NCBI RefSeq assembly: GCF_001499965.1
Contig: NZ_LQIT01000009.1
Coordinates: 62,001 to 126,000, forward strand
DNA: 64,000 bases
Reading direction: 5' to 3'
Origin: Mycobacterium sp. GA-2829
GTDB taxonomy: Bacteria; Actinomycetota; Actinomycetes; Mycobacteriales; Mycobacteriaceae
The translations under genes were made by a program, and so were the position numbers. Under the pieces are notes generated by a model. The model was not told where the DNA came from and did no database searches. It worked only from the letters and a program-made list of their open reading frames with translations. Shown here in pieces: positions 18,079-27,239 of this stretch (positions are counted from its first letter, which is position 1; each line of letters begins with the position of its first letter).

Positions 18079-19191
18079 CTAGTAGCGGCGCGCGTTGTGG
18101 AACGGAGCATTCGAGATGGGCGACACCTTCACCGGTGTGCCGTATGTCGAGGCATGCACCATCATCCCGTCACCGATATAGATGCCGGCATGAGAGACAT
18201 CGGAGTAGAACGTCACGATGTCCCCAGGTTGCAGGTCTGAGAACGCGACCGGTTGACCGCCCTGGGCCAGCGCCTGGCTCGACCGCGGTAGCGACTTACC
18301 GTTCTGCAGAAAAGCCCACTTGATCAGCCCTGAGCAGTCGAAGGCATTCGGCCCGGTCGCACCCCACGAATACGGCGAGCCCACCCGCGACAACGCCGCC
18401 TGCACCACAGCAGCTCCCTCACCACCCGGCACCGCCGGCGGCGCTACGTCCCCGGCTGGCGGCTGACCGGGCATAGCAACAATCGCCGGGTCAGCTGGTG
18501 CCGGTGCGGCCGGCAGTGGCGGGGGCGGCGGGCCGGGATCGGCCAATGCGGTTCGCTGATCGGGAGTCAAAGCGTCGTACTGCGCCTTCACCGCGGCGAT
18601 CTGGCGCTGCAGGTCGCTTTGCTTGGACTGCAGCTGCGCGCGGACCGCGGACGCCTGCTCCGCCGCGGCACGGGCAGCTTCGGCCGATGCCGCTGAGGCT
18701 TGGGCCGCCAACACGGCCCGCTCGTTGGCCTTCTGAAAAGCCCGCATCCGGTCGGTCATTTCGGTGGCCATCGCCTGCTCGAGAGCCAACTGATCAATCA
18801 GCTGTTGCGGAGAATCGGCGCTCAACATCGCTGATACACCGTCGGGGCGGCCGCCCATGTACATGGTGGCCGCGACCTTGTCGACGGCGCCTTGATACCC
18901 GGTCAACTCAGCCTTGGCCAATTCCAGTGCGGCCGCGTCGGCGCTCTGGCGCTGCTCGGCAGCCTGCTGGGCGGCCAATTTGGCGTCGAGGTCCATCTGC
19001 GCGGAGTGCATCGCCTCGGTCGTCTGTTCGGCCGTGCGGGACAATTCGTTAAGCCTGGCTAGCGCGTCGGCGGCGGGATCTGCGCTCACATCGGCGGCCA
19101 CCATCGACCCCAACACCGACAGCGACGCAAGCGCGCCAACAAGCCATCGCCCCAGCGAAGAACCCCTGCGCTCTTTGCGATCGAGTTTCAA
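18079..19191 (-). CDS. RipC-like NlpC/P60 peptidoglycan endopeptidase
   Basis: 370 residues, TTG start at 19191. Signal peptide (LGRWLVGALASLSVLGSMVAADVSA), long coiled coil (residues ~40-210) with the conserved MYMGGRPDGVSAMLSADSPQQLIDQL segment, Pro-rich linker, then NlpC/P60 domain: [21 protein letters not shown] (catalytic Cys) and [19 protein letters not shown] (His). Near-identical architecture and length to 60950-62062. Cleaves peptidoglycan stem peptides outside the cell. An imperfect 17-bp operator is 31 bp upstream. Converges on the hydrolase gene. Confidence 0.93.
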   Translation of the reverse strand: MKLDRKERRGSSLGRWLVGALASLSVLGSMVAADVSADPAADALARLNELSRTAEQTTEAMHSAQMDLDAKLAAQQAAEQRQSADAAALELAKAELTGYQGAVDKVAATMYMGGRPDGVSAMLSADSPQQLIDQLALEQAMATEMTDRMRAFQKANERAVLAAQASAASAEAARAAAEQASAVRAQLQSKQSDLQRQIAAVKAQYDALTPDQRTALADPGPPPPPLPAAPAPADPAIVAMPGQPPAGDVAPPAVPGGEGAAVVQAALSRVGSPYSWGATGPNAFDCSGLIKWAFLQNGKSLPRSSQALAQGGQPVAFSDLQPGDIVTFYSDVSHAGIYIGDGMMVHASTYGTPVKVSPISNAPFHNARRY

Positions 19192-19221
19192 GCGGACGAT
19201 CCTTAACTGCGGCGGCCGAAG

Positions 19222-19238
19222 TCCGGTGTAAGTACGTA
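19222..19238. promoter_or_regulatory. Imperfect 17-bp operator upstream of RipC-like gene
   Basis: TCCGGTGTAAGTACGTA: right arm ACGTA intact, left arm one base off TACGG. 31 bp before the TTG start. Confidence 0.35.
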
Positions 19239-19468
19239 AGTCTCGAATAGGTTACGAAATGGCATCGGAGTTGTCTATGCAGAGTGGGAACTTGGCGAGC
19301 GCTCGTACTAACGCCGCGCACGCGGGCCCCTCTATCCGGAGGCTGCGACGGCCTACTGGCCCGGGGACGGCGGCGCAGCGTCGCCGTGACGGAGGTTCCC
19401 GGATGTGAGGATGCAACGTCGCCCATGGGTGACGGCGTCGAATCCGGCTCGCTTCGCCGACGCTGTGC

Positions 19469-20188
19469 TCAGGATTCGATGATGCGCACCAGGTATGGCG
19501 ACATGCCGGCGGTGCGCAGCGGATGGACACCGACCTCGCCGTAGCTGCTCGCGGACTCCAGCACTTGCCCGTTGCCCAGATAGATGCCCACGTGCTGGGT
19601 ACCGCCCGGTCCATAGAAGATCAGATCTCCACGCTTGGCCTGCGACGGTGGAATCTTGCGCCCGGTGTTGTATTGATCCCCGGAAAACTTGGGAATCAGC
19701 ACACCGACGCCGGCGAACGCGAACTGGGTGAATCCTGAACAGTCATAGCCGACCGTGTTTGCGCCAGAGTCCACCCCCAGCGACGGCCCGCTGGGCTTGC
19801 CTCCGCCCCACGAGTACGGAACACCAGTCTGTGAAGCCCCGCGTCGGATCACGTACTCGATCGCCTGGCTGCCATTGACGCCGGTGAGTCGCCCGGGAAC
19901 TGCGCTGGGCGGTACGGCGGTCGGGCCGCCGCCAATCCCAAGGCTGCTGAGGAACTTGCGCCCCAACTCCATCGTCGTCTGTGTGGCAAGCCGGCTCACC
20001 TCGAGCGAAGCGTTGGCGATCGCGACCGGATCGCCCGGCGCACCAGAACTCACGATTTTTGGCAGCGTCGGATCCCACTGCTCGTCTTCTGGTGCGGCCG
20101 CCGTGGGCGCGGCCAGCGCGATAAGAAGTAGCAGCGCGCTGGAAGCTATCCAGATTGCCCGGGTGGCGCCCAGATACCTACCGCGCAT
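19469..20188 (-). CDS. RipB-like NlpC/P60 peptidoglycan endopeptidase
   Basis: 239 residues, close to the ~241 of M. tuberculosis RipB. ATG at 20188 after GGAGAAGGTGAG. Signal peptide (IWIASSALLLLIALAAPTAAA), short DEQWDPTLPKIVSSGAPGDP region also seen in the RipA C-terminal half, then NlpC/P60: GVPYSWGGGKPSGPSLG, catalytic Cys in GYDCSGFTQFAF, His in TQHVGIYLGNGQV. No coiled-coil arm, so it should be constitutively active. Paralog at 32723-33493. A possible small gene lies directly upstream, then a triple operator. Confidence 0.93.
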   Translation of the reverse strand: MRGRYLGATRAIWIASSALLLLIALAAPTAAAPEDEQWDPTLPKIVSSGAPGDPVAIANASLEVSRLATQTTMELGRKFLSSLGIGGGPTAVPPSAVPGRLTGVNGSQAIEYVIRRGASQTGVPYSWGGGKPSGPSLGVDSGANTVGYDCSGFTQFAFAGVGVLIPKFSGDQYNTGRKIPPSQAKRGDLIFYGPGGTQHVGIYLGNGQVLESASSYGEVGVHPLRTAGMSPYLVRIIES

Positions 20189-20194
20189 CGATTC

Positions 20195-20446
20195 TCACCT
20201 TCTCCACCGACAAGGCGTGTGACGCCAACTCCCACGCATATCCCGATCCCGGCGCCTGGTCACGTCCGCGGTCGCGAGCTGACGCAATGCTGCGGTGACC
20301 GGGGGCTGGTGGAAACTGTTGCGGGCCTGGAGCCTACGGGTACCTGCTGCATCGCGGTTCACCGTTGTATTCAGTTCCCTTACGGCGCCCAGCGTTTCGC
20401 AGATGACCCGAAGCATCGATACGGCGCCGGCGTCTGCACTTTCCAT
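20195..20446 (-). CDS. Possible small ORF upstream of the RipB-like gene
   Basis: 83 codons from ATG 20446, which has a strong ribosome site (GGAGGAG, 6 bp before). Sequence begins MESADAGAVSMLRVICETLGAVREL; the C-terminus is Arg-rich and looks non-coding (RGSWRHTPCRWRR). The stop is six bases before the RipB-like ATG, so it could be a coupled leader gene. No motif recognised; supported only by the ribosome site and position. Confidence 0.3.
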   Translation of the reverse strand: MESADAGAVSMLRVICETLGAVRELNTTVNRDAAGTRRLQARNSFHQPPVTAALRQLATADVTRRRDRDMRGSWRHTPCRWRR

Positions 20447-20744
20447 CGGAGACTCCTCCACTGCGTAACCCGTAGCGCTGGGAAAGATCCGCGAGCTGTC
20501 GACCAGAAGCCAAATCGGTTTTCCCACAACACAACATATATCACTTTCGCCTCATTATTAACTCTAGTCACAGAATATCAATGCTGTAACTAACGTAGGA
20601 AAGCGGCGTTATCAGGGCCATTGGCGGCCAAACCCGTGTTCAGACCGATACGTGATCAGCTAGTACTGAGGCCAGTAGTACTGGTCTGAGTATCTAGTAC
20701 TGGTCTGCGTATCGGCCCGGCCTCGCGCTAAATTGGGCGTTAAG
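20447..20744. other. Promoter region with an AT-rich patch and tandem operators
   Basis: About 300 bp with no gene. It contains an unusually AT-rich block (20520-20590) that may hold the promoter of the leftward RipB-like unit, and the operator cluster at 20664-20714. Confidence 0.5.
20664..20714. promoter_or_regulatory. Three overlapping/tandem operator copies
   Basis: Copy 1 TACTGAGGCCAGTAGTA (20664-20680) fits TACTR-N7-YAGTA. Copies 2 and 3 start at 20679 and 20698 and share TACTGGTCTG(A/C)GTATC, with a good left arm and a TATC right arm. The three are spaced 15 and 19 bp apart, suggesting cooperative binding. Confidence 0.5.
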
Positions 20745-21995
20745 TCAGTGCCCGATCAGCAGTGTGTACTGGGCCGCAACTTGCTGACGCGCATCGTTGA
20801 GTGACCGTGACCGCGCCTCGATGACGTATCGATCTATCGGTGCTACGCAATAGAAGCCCCCCTGTGTGACTTGCATGCACTGACTGGCGGGCATGAATTC
20901 GACGCCGTCGACGGGTTTCCCAGCTGACGCTTGGGCATCAGCGGCGAATTCGTCGACCATCACCAGTGCGGCGTAACCGTCTGACAGGCGGTATACGTTG
21001 GTCTTGGCCCTGGCTGTTAAATCCATGACCGTCTCGTCGAACAAGGCAGACGACCAGATCGGGTCGTTTTGGAAATGCAATGCCCCACGTTTGCCGTATC
21101 GCGCATTCTGGACCGGCGTCGCCTCCTCCGGCGGCAGAAGCAGGGTACGTGCCAACAAGCCGGTGGGATCGAGCGCGATCTCGGCGAAGTCTGCTGGATC
21201 GGTCGCCGGAAACCGGTCGATGATCACGCGTTGCAAGTTGATGGTGTTTGCAACAAGCTGAGCCGCCGGCGCCAGGCCGCCAACCACTCGGGCCACCTGG
21301 GTAAGCACATACGAGCCGTGGAAAGCAAAGGAGCGCATAGCGATCCACTGACGTCCCGTCTCGGGGTCCGCGACGGTGTAGCCGATCGCCAGCACATCGG
21401 GGTGTCCGGGAACCGAGACTTGTTGTGGCGAGGTCCAGTTGGTCGGCTCGGTCAACTTCGTCGCCCGTAGGTCGGCGACCGCCGCGGCCGCCGACTCTGA
21501 GTCACCAAGTCGCAGTACAGCGTTGAGCAGGTTCTCCCCATTTGCAGCTTGGCGTGCAGAGGCGAATCCGTTGATGAAGTTGTGCCGGCCCAATACGGCC
21601 GCCAGTTCAGGCGGCCCTAGTTGTGTCAGCGCGCCGGCGTCGGTCAGCACGCGGGCACCGAACGAGTTTTGGGTTTTTAGGGCGGGATCAACCTCCCATG
21701 GACCGACGACAAAGTTAGCCATCCGCTGAGCCTCGACCAGTACGCCTTGTACAGGCGTGCCGGCGGCACCCAACGCAGGCCGCGGCCTGGTTGGGTAGGC
21801 ACCCACGGCGAGCAACGTGGGGTCCACGACCATTTGCGGCCCTTTCAATTGCGCTCCATTGCCGGCGATGACCGGTGCACCAGGTACCACCGTGGTGCAC
21901 GCGACGACCATTGACACCGCCGCGGCAAGCAGCGCCCCCCACACCGCCGCGCTCCGTCGGACCGACCTCGGCGATCCTGCACTCATCGTGAGCAT
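20745..21995 (-). CDS. DUF7373-like mycobacterial lipoprotein, function unknown
   Basis: 416 residues from ATG 21995 (AAGGAG 11 bp before). Lipoprotein signal SAAVWGALLAAAVSMVVAC with Cys of the lipobox VVAC. The rest is a two-lobed soluble protein with repeated VLGRHNFINGFAS / LRLGDSESAAAAVADL type elements and two Cys near the C-terminus (SQCMQ...FYCVAP) that could pair. This length and layout match a family of mycobacterial surface lipoproteins of unknown function; the family name is from memory. Divergent from the LDT at 22560, with a perfect operator 185 bp upstream. Confidence 0.75.
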   Translation of the reverse strand: MLTMSAGSPRSVRRSAAVWGALLAAAVSMVVACTTVVPGAPVIAGNGAQLKGPQMVVDPTLLAVGAYPTRPRPALGAAGTPVQGVLVEAQRMANFVVGPWEVDPALKTQNSFGARVLTDAGALTQLGPPELAAVLGRHNFINGFASARQAANGENLLNAVLRLGDSESAAAAVADLRATKLTEPTNWTSPQQVSVPGHPDVLAIGYTVADPETGRQWIAMRSFAFHGSYVLTQVARVVGGLAPAAQLVANTINLQRVIIDRFPATDPADFAEIALDPTGLLARTLLLPPEEATPVQNARYGKRGALHFQNDPIWSSALFDETVMDLTARAKTNVYRLSDGYAALVMVDEFAADAQASAGKPVDGVEFMPASQCMQVTQGGFYCVAPIDRYVIEARSRSLNDARQQVAAQYTLLIGH

Positions 21996-22179
21996 GGCGG
22001 TCCACACTCCTTGGGGTCGAACCCCCGATTCACGTTTGGTCGGGCGACGGTCGGTGATCGACTCTTGTGCAGGCCGTTTCACGTGTCGACCTCAACCTCA
22101 CTCGTCACGATGTTGCGAAAGGCGTATCGACACACCCGCGGTCTCACATGCGCCCCCCAAGAAATACGCTTCAACTACA

Positions 22180-22196
22180 TACTATTCTAACTAGTA
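22180..22196. promoter_or_regulatory. 17-bp operator, lipoprotein side
   Basis: TACTATTCTAACTAGTA: perfect TACTA / TAGTA arms, 7-base spacer, nearer to the leftward lipoprotein gene. Confidence 0.6.
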
Positions 22197-22318
22197 GACA
22201 CCAGCAGCCAGTCCGTGACAGCCGCAATGCTGGCCGAAGCACTGCGCTGGTCCATGCCAGACATTTCTGCAAATGTGCGGCGCGCTCAACAGGCTTCCCC
22301 TATCGAAACGCTAGTATG

Positions 22319-22335
22319 TACGTACACAGATAGTA
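22319..22335. promoter_or_regulatory. 17-bp operator, L,D-transpeptidase side
   Basis: TACGTACACAGATAGTA: mixed arms TACGT / TAGTA with 7-base spacer, ~225 bp upstream of the LDT start. Confidence 0.55.
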
Positions 22336-22399
22336 GACGGCAGGGCTGGCTCAGCTGCTGTGCGGACGACATTCGGCGCAGGCAAATGGCCGATCGGAC

Positions 22400-22418
22400 A
22401 AGCTTTACCGAATCTTTA
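22400..22418 (-). promoter_or_regulatory. Candidate response-regulator box
   Basis: On the minus strand TTAAAGATTCGGTAAAGC, matching the TGAAG-ATTCG-TTGAAG site at 13152 and the site at 17150. Confidence 0.35.
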
Positions 22419-22559
22419 ACGAAGAACTACTTGAGCCATATACGGGACGGCAACTCTGGAGGTGACCATGGCGGCACGGAGCGCGCCGGTGTGGGCGGCG
22501 CACCGGTATTTGCTCGGTGGCTGCTCCTCGATTGGCAGAGAACAGAGAGGGGAAGAGCA

Positions 22560-23780
22560 ATGCGGCAGCTCGGTTCGGTAAGACGCCGACGGGGGTACCG
22601 GTTGTGGCTGATCACCGTGGCCGCGGGCTCGGCGCTGGCATTGGCGCTCGGTGCATGCAGCAGCAACGCCCCTGCTCCGTCGCCTCAGGTGATTGCGGAC
22701 AAGGGCGATCCGTACAGCGACCTGTTGGTGCCCCGGCTGCAAGCGTCGGTCACCGATGGAGCCGTCGGCGTTCCCGTGGATTCCCCTGTCACCGTCACCG
22801 CCGGCGACGGTGTACTGGGCGCGGTAAGCATGGTCAACGAAGAGGGCAATCTTGTCGACGGGCAGCTGAGCCCGGACGGACTCACGTGGGCAACGACCGA
22901 GCCGTTGGGCTACAACAAGCGATACACGCTCAACGCCGAGGCGCGTGGACTCGGCGGGATCGCCCGCAACAGCATGACATTTGCGACGGCATCGCCGGAG
23001 AACCTGACGATGCCCTACGTCATGCCGAATGACGGTGAGGTGGTGGGTGTCGGCCAGCCCATCGCAGTCCGCTTCGATGAGGACATCCCCAACCGGTTGG
23101 CGGCGCAGAAGGCCATCAAGGTGACAACCAACCCGCCGGTCGAGGGCGCGTTCTACTGGCTCAACAGCCGCGAAGTGCGTTGGCGCCCAGCCGAATACTG
23201 GAAGCCCGGAACCAAAGTCGAGGTGGCGGTCGACACCTACGGGGTGGATCTCGGTGATGGCCTTTTCGGCCAGGACGACATCACCACCCGGTTCAGCATA
23301 GGCGACGTGGTCATCGCCACGGCTGATGACAGCACCAAGACGCTGACCGTGCGGCGCAACGGTGAAGTGGTCAGAACCATGCCGCTGTCCATGGGCAAGG
23401 ACAGCACGCCTACCGACAATGGCGCCTACATCATCGGAGACAGGTATTCACACCTGATCATGGACTCCTCGACCTACGGTGTGCCCGTCAACTCCCCAGA
23501 GGGTTACCGCCTCGAGGTGGATTGGGCCACGCAGATGTCCTACAGCGGCATCTATGTGCATTCCGCGCCGTGGTCAGTGGGCAGCCAAGGCAACACCAAC
23601 GTCAGCCACGGGTGCCTCAACGTGAGCCCCGCCAACGCGATCTGGTTCTACGACAACACCAAACGCGGCGACATCGTCGAGGTCGTCAACACCGTGGGCC
23701 CGACGCTATCGGGCACCGACGGTCTCGGTGACTGGAACATCCCATGGGAGCAGTGGCGGGCAGGCAACGCGAACCTGTGA
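22560..23780 (+). CDS. L,D-transpeptidase, LdtMt2-like lipoprotein
   Basis: 406 residues, as LdtMt2 (~408). ATG at 22560 after GGGGAAGAG; the open frame extends upstream to 22215 without a signal. Lipobox ALALGAC. Two immunoglobulin-like domains (residues ~50-250), then the YkuD domain: [13 protein letters not shown] and [14 protein letters not shown] with nucleophile Cys, and the C-terminal extension ending DWNIPWEQW, diagnostic of this subclass. Forms 3-3 cross-links and is poorly inhibited by penicillins but sensitive to carbapenems (family knowledge). Paralog at 59721-60953. Confidence 0.95.
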   Translation: MRQLGSVRRRRGYRLWLITVAAGSALALALGACSSNAPAPSPQVIADKGDPYSDLLVPRLQASVTDGAVGVPVDSPVTVTAGDGVLGAVSMVNEEGNLVDGQLSPDGLTWATTEPLGYNKRYTLNAEARGLGGIARNSMTFATASPENLTMPYVMPNDGEVVGVGQPIAVRFDEDIPNRLAAQKAIKVTTNPPVEGAFYWLNSREVRWRPAEYWKPGTKVEVAVDTYGVDLGDGLFGQDDITTRFSIGDVVIATADDSTKTLTVRRNGEVVRTMPLSMGKDSTPTDNGAYIIGDRYSHLIMDSSTYGVPVNSPEGYRLEVDWATQMSYSGIYVHSAPWSVGSQGNTNVSHGCLNVSPANAIWFYDNTKRGDIVEVVNTVGPTLSGTDGLGDWNIPWEQWRAGNANL

Positions 23781-23867
23781 CACCGCCGACTGTGCGCGCA
23801 GGATTCATGTGGGCACTACTACGATCTGGGTTCGTAGCGGCGCTTCATGAGCGGGAACGGAGTAAGC

Positions 23868-24716
23868 ATGCGCTCAAGACTGGTTGCGCTGCTGGGCATT
23901 GCGGTCTTGGTGGTCGGCGCCTGCTCAACCACTGAGACGAAGTCGAGCGAAGGTGACTCCAGGGGTCTTGCGCATATCCACGGCCTCGGCATCAATCCCG
24001 CCGACGACGCGCTGTACGCGGGCACACATTACGGCGTATACCGGCTCGCCAGCGAGCGCGATCCCGAACTCGTCGGCGGCGTCGTGCAGGATTTCATGGG
24101 CTTCACCGTTGCCGGACCCAATCACTTTCTCGGCAGTGGCCATCCCGGCGCGGACGACGGTAGTGCCCCACCGGTGCTGCGGCTGATTGAAACCACCGAC
24201 GGCGGACAGTCCTGGACATCGGTGTCGCTAAACGGCGAGGTCGATTTTCATTCGCTCGACTATCGTCACGGCCTCGTGTACGGCCTTGACAGCGGCAGCC
24301 AAACCGTGATGGTGAGCCCGGACAAACGCGCGTGGGATCGTCGCGCCGCGATCAGCGCCGTCGACATCGCGGTGTCACCGACCAATTCGAATGAGATCCT
24401 GGCGACGACCTCCGCCGGTCTGACGCGCAGCCTCGATCAAGGCATGACGTTCACGCCAGTCGCTGCGCAACCGCAGCTGATCTTGCTCAGTTGGCCCGAT
24501 GATGGCCCGCTTATCGGGATTGACCCCATCGGAGCGGTCTATTCCAGCGGGGATTCCGGGGCTACGTGGCAAGCAGGACGGGCCTTGGGCGAGCGTCCGC
24601 AGGCGGTCCTTGCACGTAGCGGTGGGGTGGTGTTCGTCGCGACCGAAACGGGGATTCAGCGCTCAACCGACAATGGGACCACATTCGAGACTTTCTATGC
24701 CTTCGACCCCCAGTGA
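23868..24716 (+). CDS. BNR/sialidase-like beta-propeller lipoprotein
   Basis: 282 residues. ATG at 23868 follows CGGAGTAAG; signal RLVALLGIAVLVVGAC ends in a lipobox. The body is a propeller of repeats with Asp-box-like motifs (ETTDGGQSWTSV, SSGDSGATWQAG, RSTDNGTTFETF). It starts with HIHGLGINPADDALYAGTHYGVY, typical of the group annotated as F510_1955-type glycosylhydrolase, whose real activity is unproven. These are often found beside metal-resistance genes in actinobacteria. It follows the LDT gene by 87 bp and may share its transcript. Confidence 0.75.
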   Translation: MRSRLVALLGIAVLVVGACSTTETKSSEGDSRGLAHIHGLGINPADDALYAGTHYGVYRLASERDPELVGGVVQDFMGFTVAGPNHFLGSGHPGADDGSAPPVLRLIETTDGGQSWTSVSLNGEVDFHSLDYRHGLVYGLDSGSQTVMVSPDKRAWDRRAAISAVDIAVSPTNSNEILATTSAGLTRSLDQGMTFTPVAAQPQLILLSWPDDGPLIGIDPIGAVYSSGDSGATWQAGRALGERPQAVLARSGGVVFVATETGIQRSTDNGTTFETFYAFDPQ

Positions 24717-25210
24717 CCGTGGAGAGCCTTAGTTGAGCAGCGCAGTTTCTCATCCGAAACTTCCGAACGATCTGGCTGGAGATCATTCTCGAGCTCATGC
24801 GACCCGTCACCGCAACGCCTCAAATGGTTTCCCGCTCTGGCGGTCTTGTCGAAGTCCGGCGGCGCGTCGGGAGTTGCTCACCCCGGACCGGTATGGCACC
24901 CTCCTGTATTCCGTCGACGTGCCGGCCAAACCTCTGCAACGGAGAGGAATCCGGCTGCCAACTCGAGACCTCAAGCCAAGTGAGCGTCGATCCCTCTCGA
25001 ACGCTTCGTTACCGTTGATTACGGTTGGGCTATCCACCACAAACCGTGCCCACCATGATCTTCCGGCCTCACTCCAATCCAAATGTATCGATGTGTCGTA
25101 AACCGTCCGACCTACTGGCCGGGTACGTACACAGTAGACTGACGGACGAGGCATCGCAGCCTGCGCACCGTACGACACTCGACGACGTTCGTGTATGACC
25201 GGAGGTGGCA
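24717..25210. other. Intergenic region upstream of Pro-rich L,D-transpeptidase
   Basis: 494 bp; short open frames on both strands show no ribosome site or motif. Only the operator at 25113-25129 and a GGAGG before 25211 can be supported. Confidence 0.45.
25113..25129. promoter_or_regulatory. 17-bp operator upstream of L,D-transpeptidase
   Basis: TACTGGCCGGGTACGTA: TACTG / ACGTA arms with 7-base spacer, 82 bp before the ATG; a second, weaker frame (TACGT-N7-AGACT) overlaps at 25124. Confidence 0.5.
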
Positions 25211-26260
25211 ATGCGCAAGCACATGAGGTTCACGCTCGCCGCGGCGATCATTATGGTCGGCCTGACCCCGGGCCTAGCTATGGTCAGCCCGTCCGCGCTG
25301 GCACAGCCCGGTGTGCCGCCGCCTCCTGCGCCCGTCGATCCGGCTGCGGTGCCGGCGCCGCCGGTCGGTCCACTCGCTCCCCCGCCTCCTGCCAATCCAT
25401 TCGCACTTCCGTCGCCCCCGCCGGTAGATCCGCTAGCTCCACCGTCACCGCCGAACCCATTCTTGCCGCCACCGGCCGACCCACTTGCAGCCGCTTCCCA
25501 GCCGATCCCGGAGGGCACGCCAACAGGGCAGAATCCGATGCCATACGTCGGTCAACCGGTGTTCGCGCCTCCGACGTTCAATCCGGTCAACGGGTCGATG
25601 GTCGGTGTGGCCAAGCCGATCATCATCAACTTCGCGCGTCCGATCGCCGACCGGCCGATGGCCGAACAAGCCATCCACATTTCGTCCAGCCCACCGGTTC
25701 CCGGCAAGTTCTACTGGATGAGTGACACACAAGTGCGTTGGCGCCCAAGCGATTTCTGGCCAGCCAACACGACGGTGAAGATCGATGCGAGCGGCGCCAA
25801 GTCGAGTTTCCGCACCGGCGAGTCGCTTGTAGCCACCATCGACGACGAGACACACCAGATGCAGATCCACCGCAATGGCGAGCTGGAGAAGACGTTTCCG
25901 GTGTCATTGGGCAAGAAGGGCTACGAGACAAGAAACGGGACCTATTACGTCTTGGAGAAATTCGCCGACATGGTGATGGACTCCTCGACATACGGAGTGC
26001 CGGTCGACTCACCAGAGGGCTACAAGCTCAAGGTCCAGGACGCCGTCCGCATCGACAACAGCGGCATCTTCGTGCACAGCGCACCATGGTCGGTCGGCTC
26101 GCAGGGCGAGGAGAACGTCAGTCATGGCTGCATCAACCTCAGCCCCGCAAACGCACAGTGGTTTTTCGACAACTTTGGCAGCGGCGACCCCGTTGTCATC
26201 AAGAACACAAGCGGACGCCTATACGATCAGAACGACGGCGCCCAAGACTGGCAACTTTAG
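25211..26260 (+). CDS. L,D-transpeptidase with Pro-rich linker
   Basis: 349 residues, ATG 25211 right after GGAGGTGGCA. Signal peptide ([25 protein letters not shown]), then ~75 residues of Pro/Ala repeats ([28 protein letters not shown]) that would span the wall, one immunoglobulin-like domain ([22 protein letters not shown]), and YkuD with [13 protein letters not shown] and [17 protein letters not shown]. Close paralog of 47569-48510 with the same linker style and ending (NDGAQDWQ). Confidence 0.94.
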   Translation: MRKHMRFTLAAAIIMVGLTPGLAMVSPSALAQPGVPPPPAPVDPAAVPAPPVGPLAPPPPANPFALPSPPPVDPLAPPSPPNPFLPPPADPLAAASQPIPEGTPTGQNPMPYVGQPVFAPPTFNPVNGSMVGVAKPIIINFARPIADRPMAEQAIHISSSPPVPGKFYWMSDTQVRWRPSDFWPANTTVKIDASGAKSSFRTGESLVATIDDETHQMQIHRNGELEKTFPVSLGKKGYETRNGTYYVLEKFADMVMDSSTYGVPVDSPEGYKLKVQDAVRIDNSGIFVHSAPWSVGSQGEENVSHGCINLSPANAQWFFDNFGSGDPVVIKNTSGRLYDQNDGAQDWQL

Positions 26261-26709
26261 GGCGACTTCCACTGGGACGTTTCGGCGGATCGCGTAGTGC
26301 ACTAGCCAACCGCCTCGTGCATCGCATATCTTGCGCTCGTCGGAACGCGTTTGACCCGGGCCAGTCAACTTGACGCGGTCGTTCTGGCTGCCCGCGGTAG
26401 CGAAAGGACGTTCAGTCCCCTTTGGAGTAACAGGCGCGGTGGCAGTCGCGTCGGCCATGATCAACCGATCGATGAACGGGTCGGACGGTCGCGGACTTAC
26501 GTTCACGACGGCAACCCCCCGCTGCCGACTCGCCCTCAAACACCGCGAACTTCGCATCGGGCCCTGCGCGGTCGCATCGTGTGCCGAGGGCAAGCTGGCA
26601 TGACTTGCCGCTGTTGTCATATACCCCTGGGGGTATTTTGTAATGCAATGGCTGTGCCGCATGATCGATTGGTACAGCCTCGGCGAGGGTTGGATTGATT
26701 GGGGAAATC
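26261..26709. other. Intergenic region upstream of the copper module
   Basis: About 450 bp without a supported gene; the perfect CsoR-type operator at 26622-26637 lies near its right end, close to the first gene of the copper module. Confidence 0.45.
26622..26637. promoter_or_regulatory. Perfect CsoR-like operator of the copper module
   Basis: ATACCCCTGGGGGTAT: 7-bp perfect arms ATACCCC / GGGGTAT with a 2-base centre, ~73 bp upstream of the first gene. The best CsoR-type dyad in the window. Confidence 0.65.
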
Positions 26710-26949
26710 GTGCTGGATACAGCGGCTTTTGCAGTCGTGGGGACGGGCTTCGGAGGCGGCGTCCGCAGGACCTCCGGAAAGCTCAGCGAAATTGACGGCG
26801 TTCGCGTCGTTGCGGTTGAACCGTCCCGCAGCCAGGTCGCGGTGACCATCGCCACTCCCATCGATCAGTCCGCGCTTCTCGCTGCTGTCGAGTTGGCCTG
26901 CCACACCGTCGCCGCCTCTGGTACCGGAACGGAGGCACAGGAGTCATGA
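26710..26949 (+). CDS. Heavy-metal-associated (HMA) domain-like small protein lacking the CxxC pair
   Basis: 79 residues from GTG 26710 (GGGGAAATC just before; a TTG at 26695 is possible). The fold pattern of an HMA/CopZ chaperone is visible: strand FAVVGTGF, helix RRTSGKLSEIDGV, strand VRVVAVEPSRSQVAVTI, helix DQSALLAAVELA. Where a normal copy has GMTCxxC there is GTGFGGGV, so the metal-binding cysteines are gone; only one Cys (ELACHT) remains. Start of an operon with the 44-residue protein and CopA. It may still dock on CopA or sense, but cannot bind Cu(I) in the usual way. Confidence 0.65.
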   Translation: MLDTAAFAVVGTGFGGGVRRTSGKLSEIDGVRVVAVEPSRSQVAVTIATPIDQSALLAAVELACHTVAASGTGTEAQES

Positions 26950-27080
26950 ACACTCCGATAAAGCTGGGCGGTTTCGCGGTGGTCCTCGCAGCAGTATTCA
27001 CCGGTTCGGTCGTCGTCGGCAACACCACCGGATCGCAGCTACCCCCTGCTGAGAGCGCTGAGCACAACGCTCATGCTTAG
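26946..27080 (+). CDS. Short secreted/anchored peptide in the copper module, probably a truncated gene
   Basis: 44 residues: [20 protein letters not shown] then [19 protein letters not shown] and ending HNAHA. ATG overlaps the HMA stop (ATGA). It matches my memory of the signal/anchor start of a ~200-residue exported protein that usually sits between an HMA protein and CopA in actinobacteria, but the stop here comes right after the anchor, with the expected His-rich part reduced to EHNAHA. Either a natural micropeptide or the head of a decayed gene. Confidence 0.55.
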   Translation: MNTPIKLGGFAVVLAAVFTGSVVVGNTTGSQLPPAESAEHNAHA

Positions 27081-27239
27081 ACATCATGCACGCCCGCCTG
27101 CCCGCCATCATTATTTGGTGCGGCCGAGGCCCCAGTCGCGTCCATTGATGACGATCCCGCGGCGTCGATGGACGATGACAGTCGAACCGGGCCGACCGCC
27201 ACCGAACGTGGCTACACGTTCCCCTCTGAAGGAACGTCT

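Larger units (their letters stand above)
21996..22559. other. Divergent regulatory region, lipoprotein / L,D-transpeptidase
   Basis: 560 bp with no convincing gene. It holds two perfect or near-perfect 17-bp operators and a candidate response-regulator box, the densest mixed regulatory region in the window. Confidence 0.5.
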
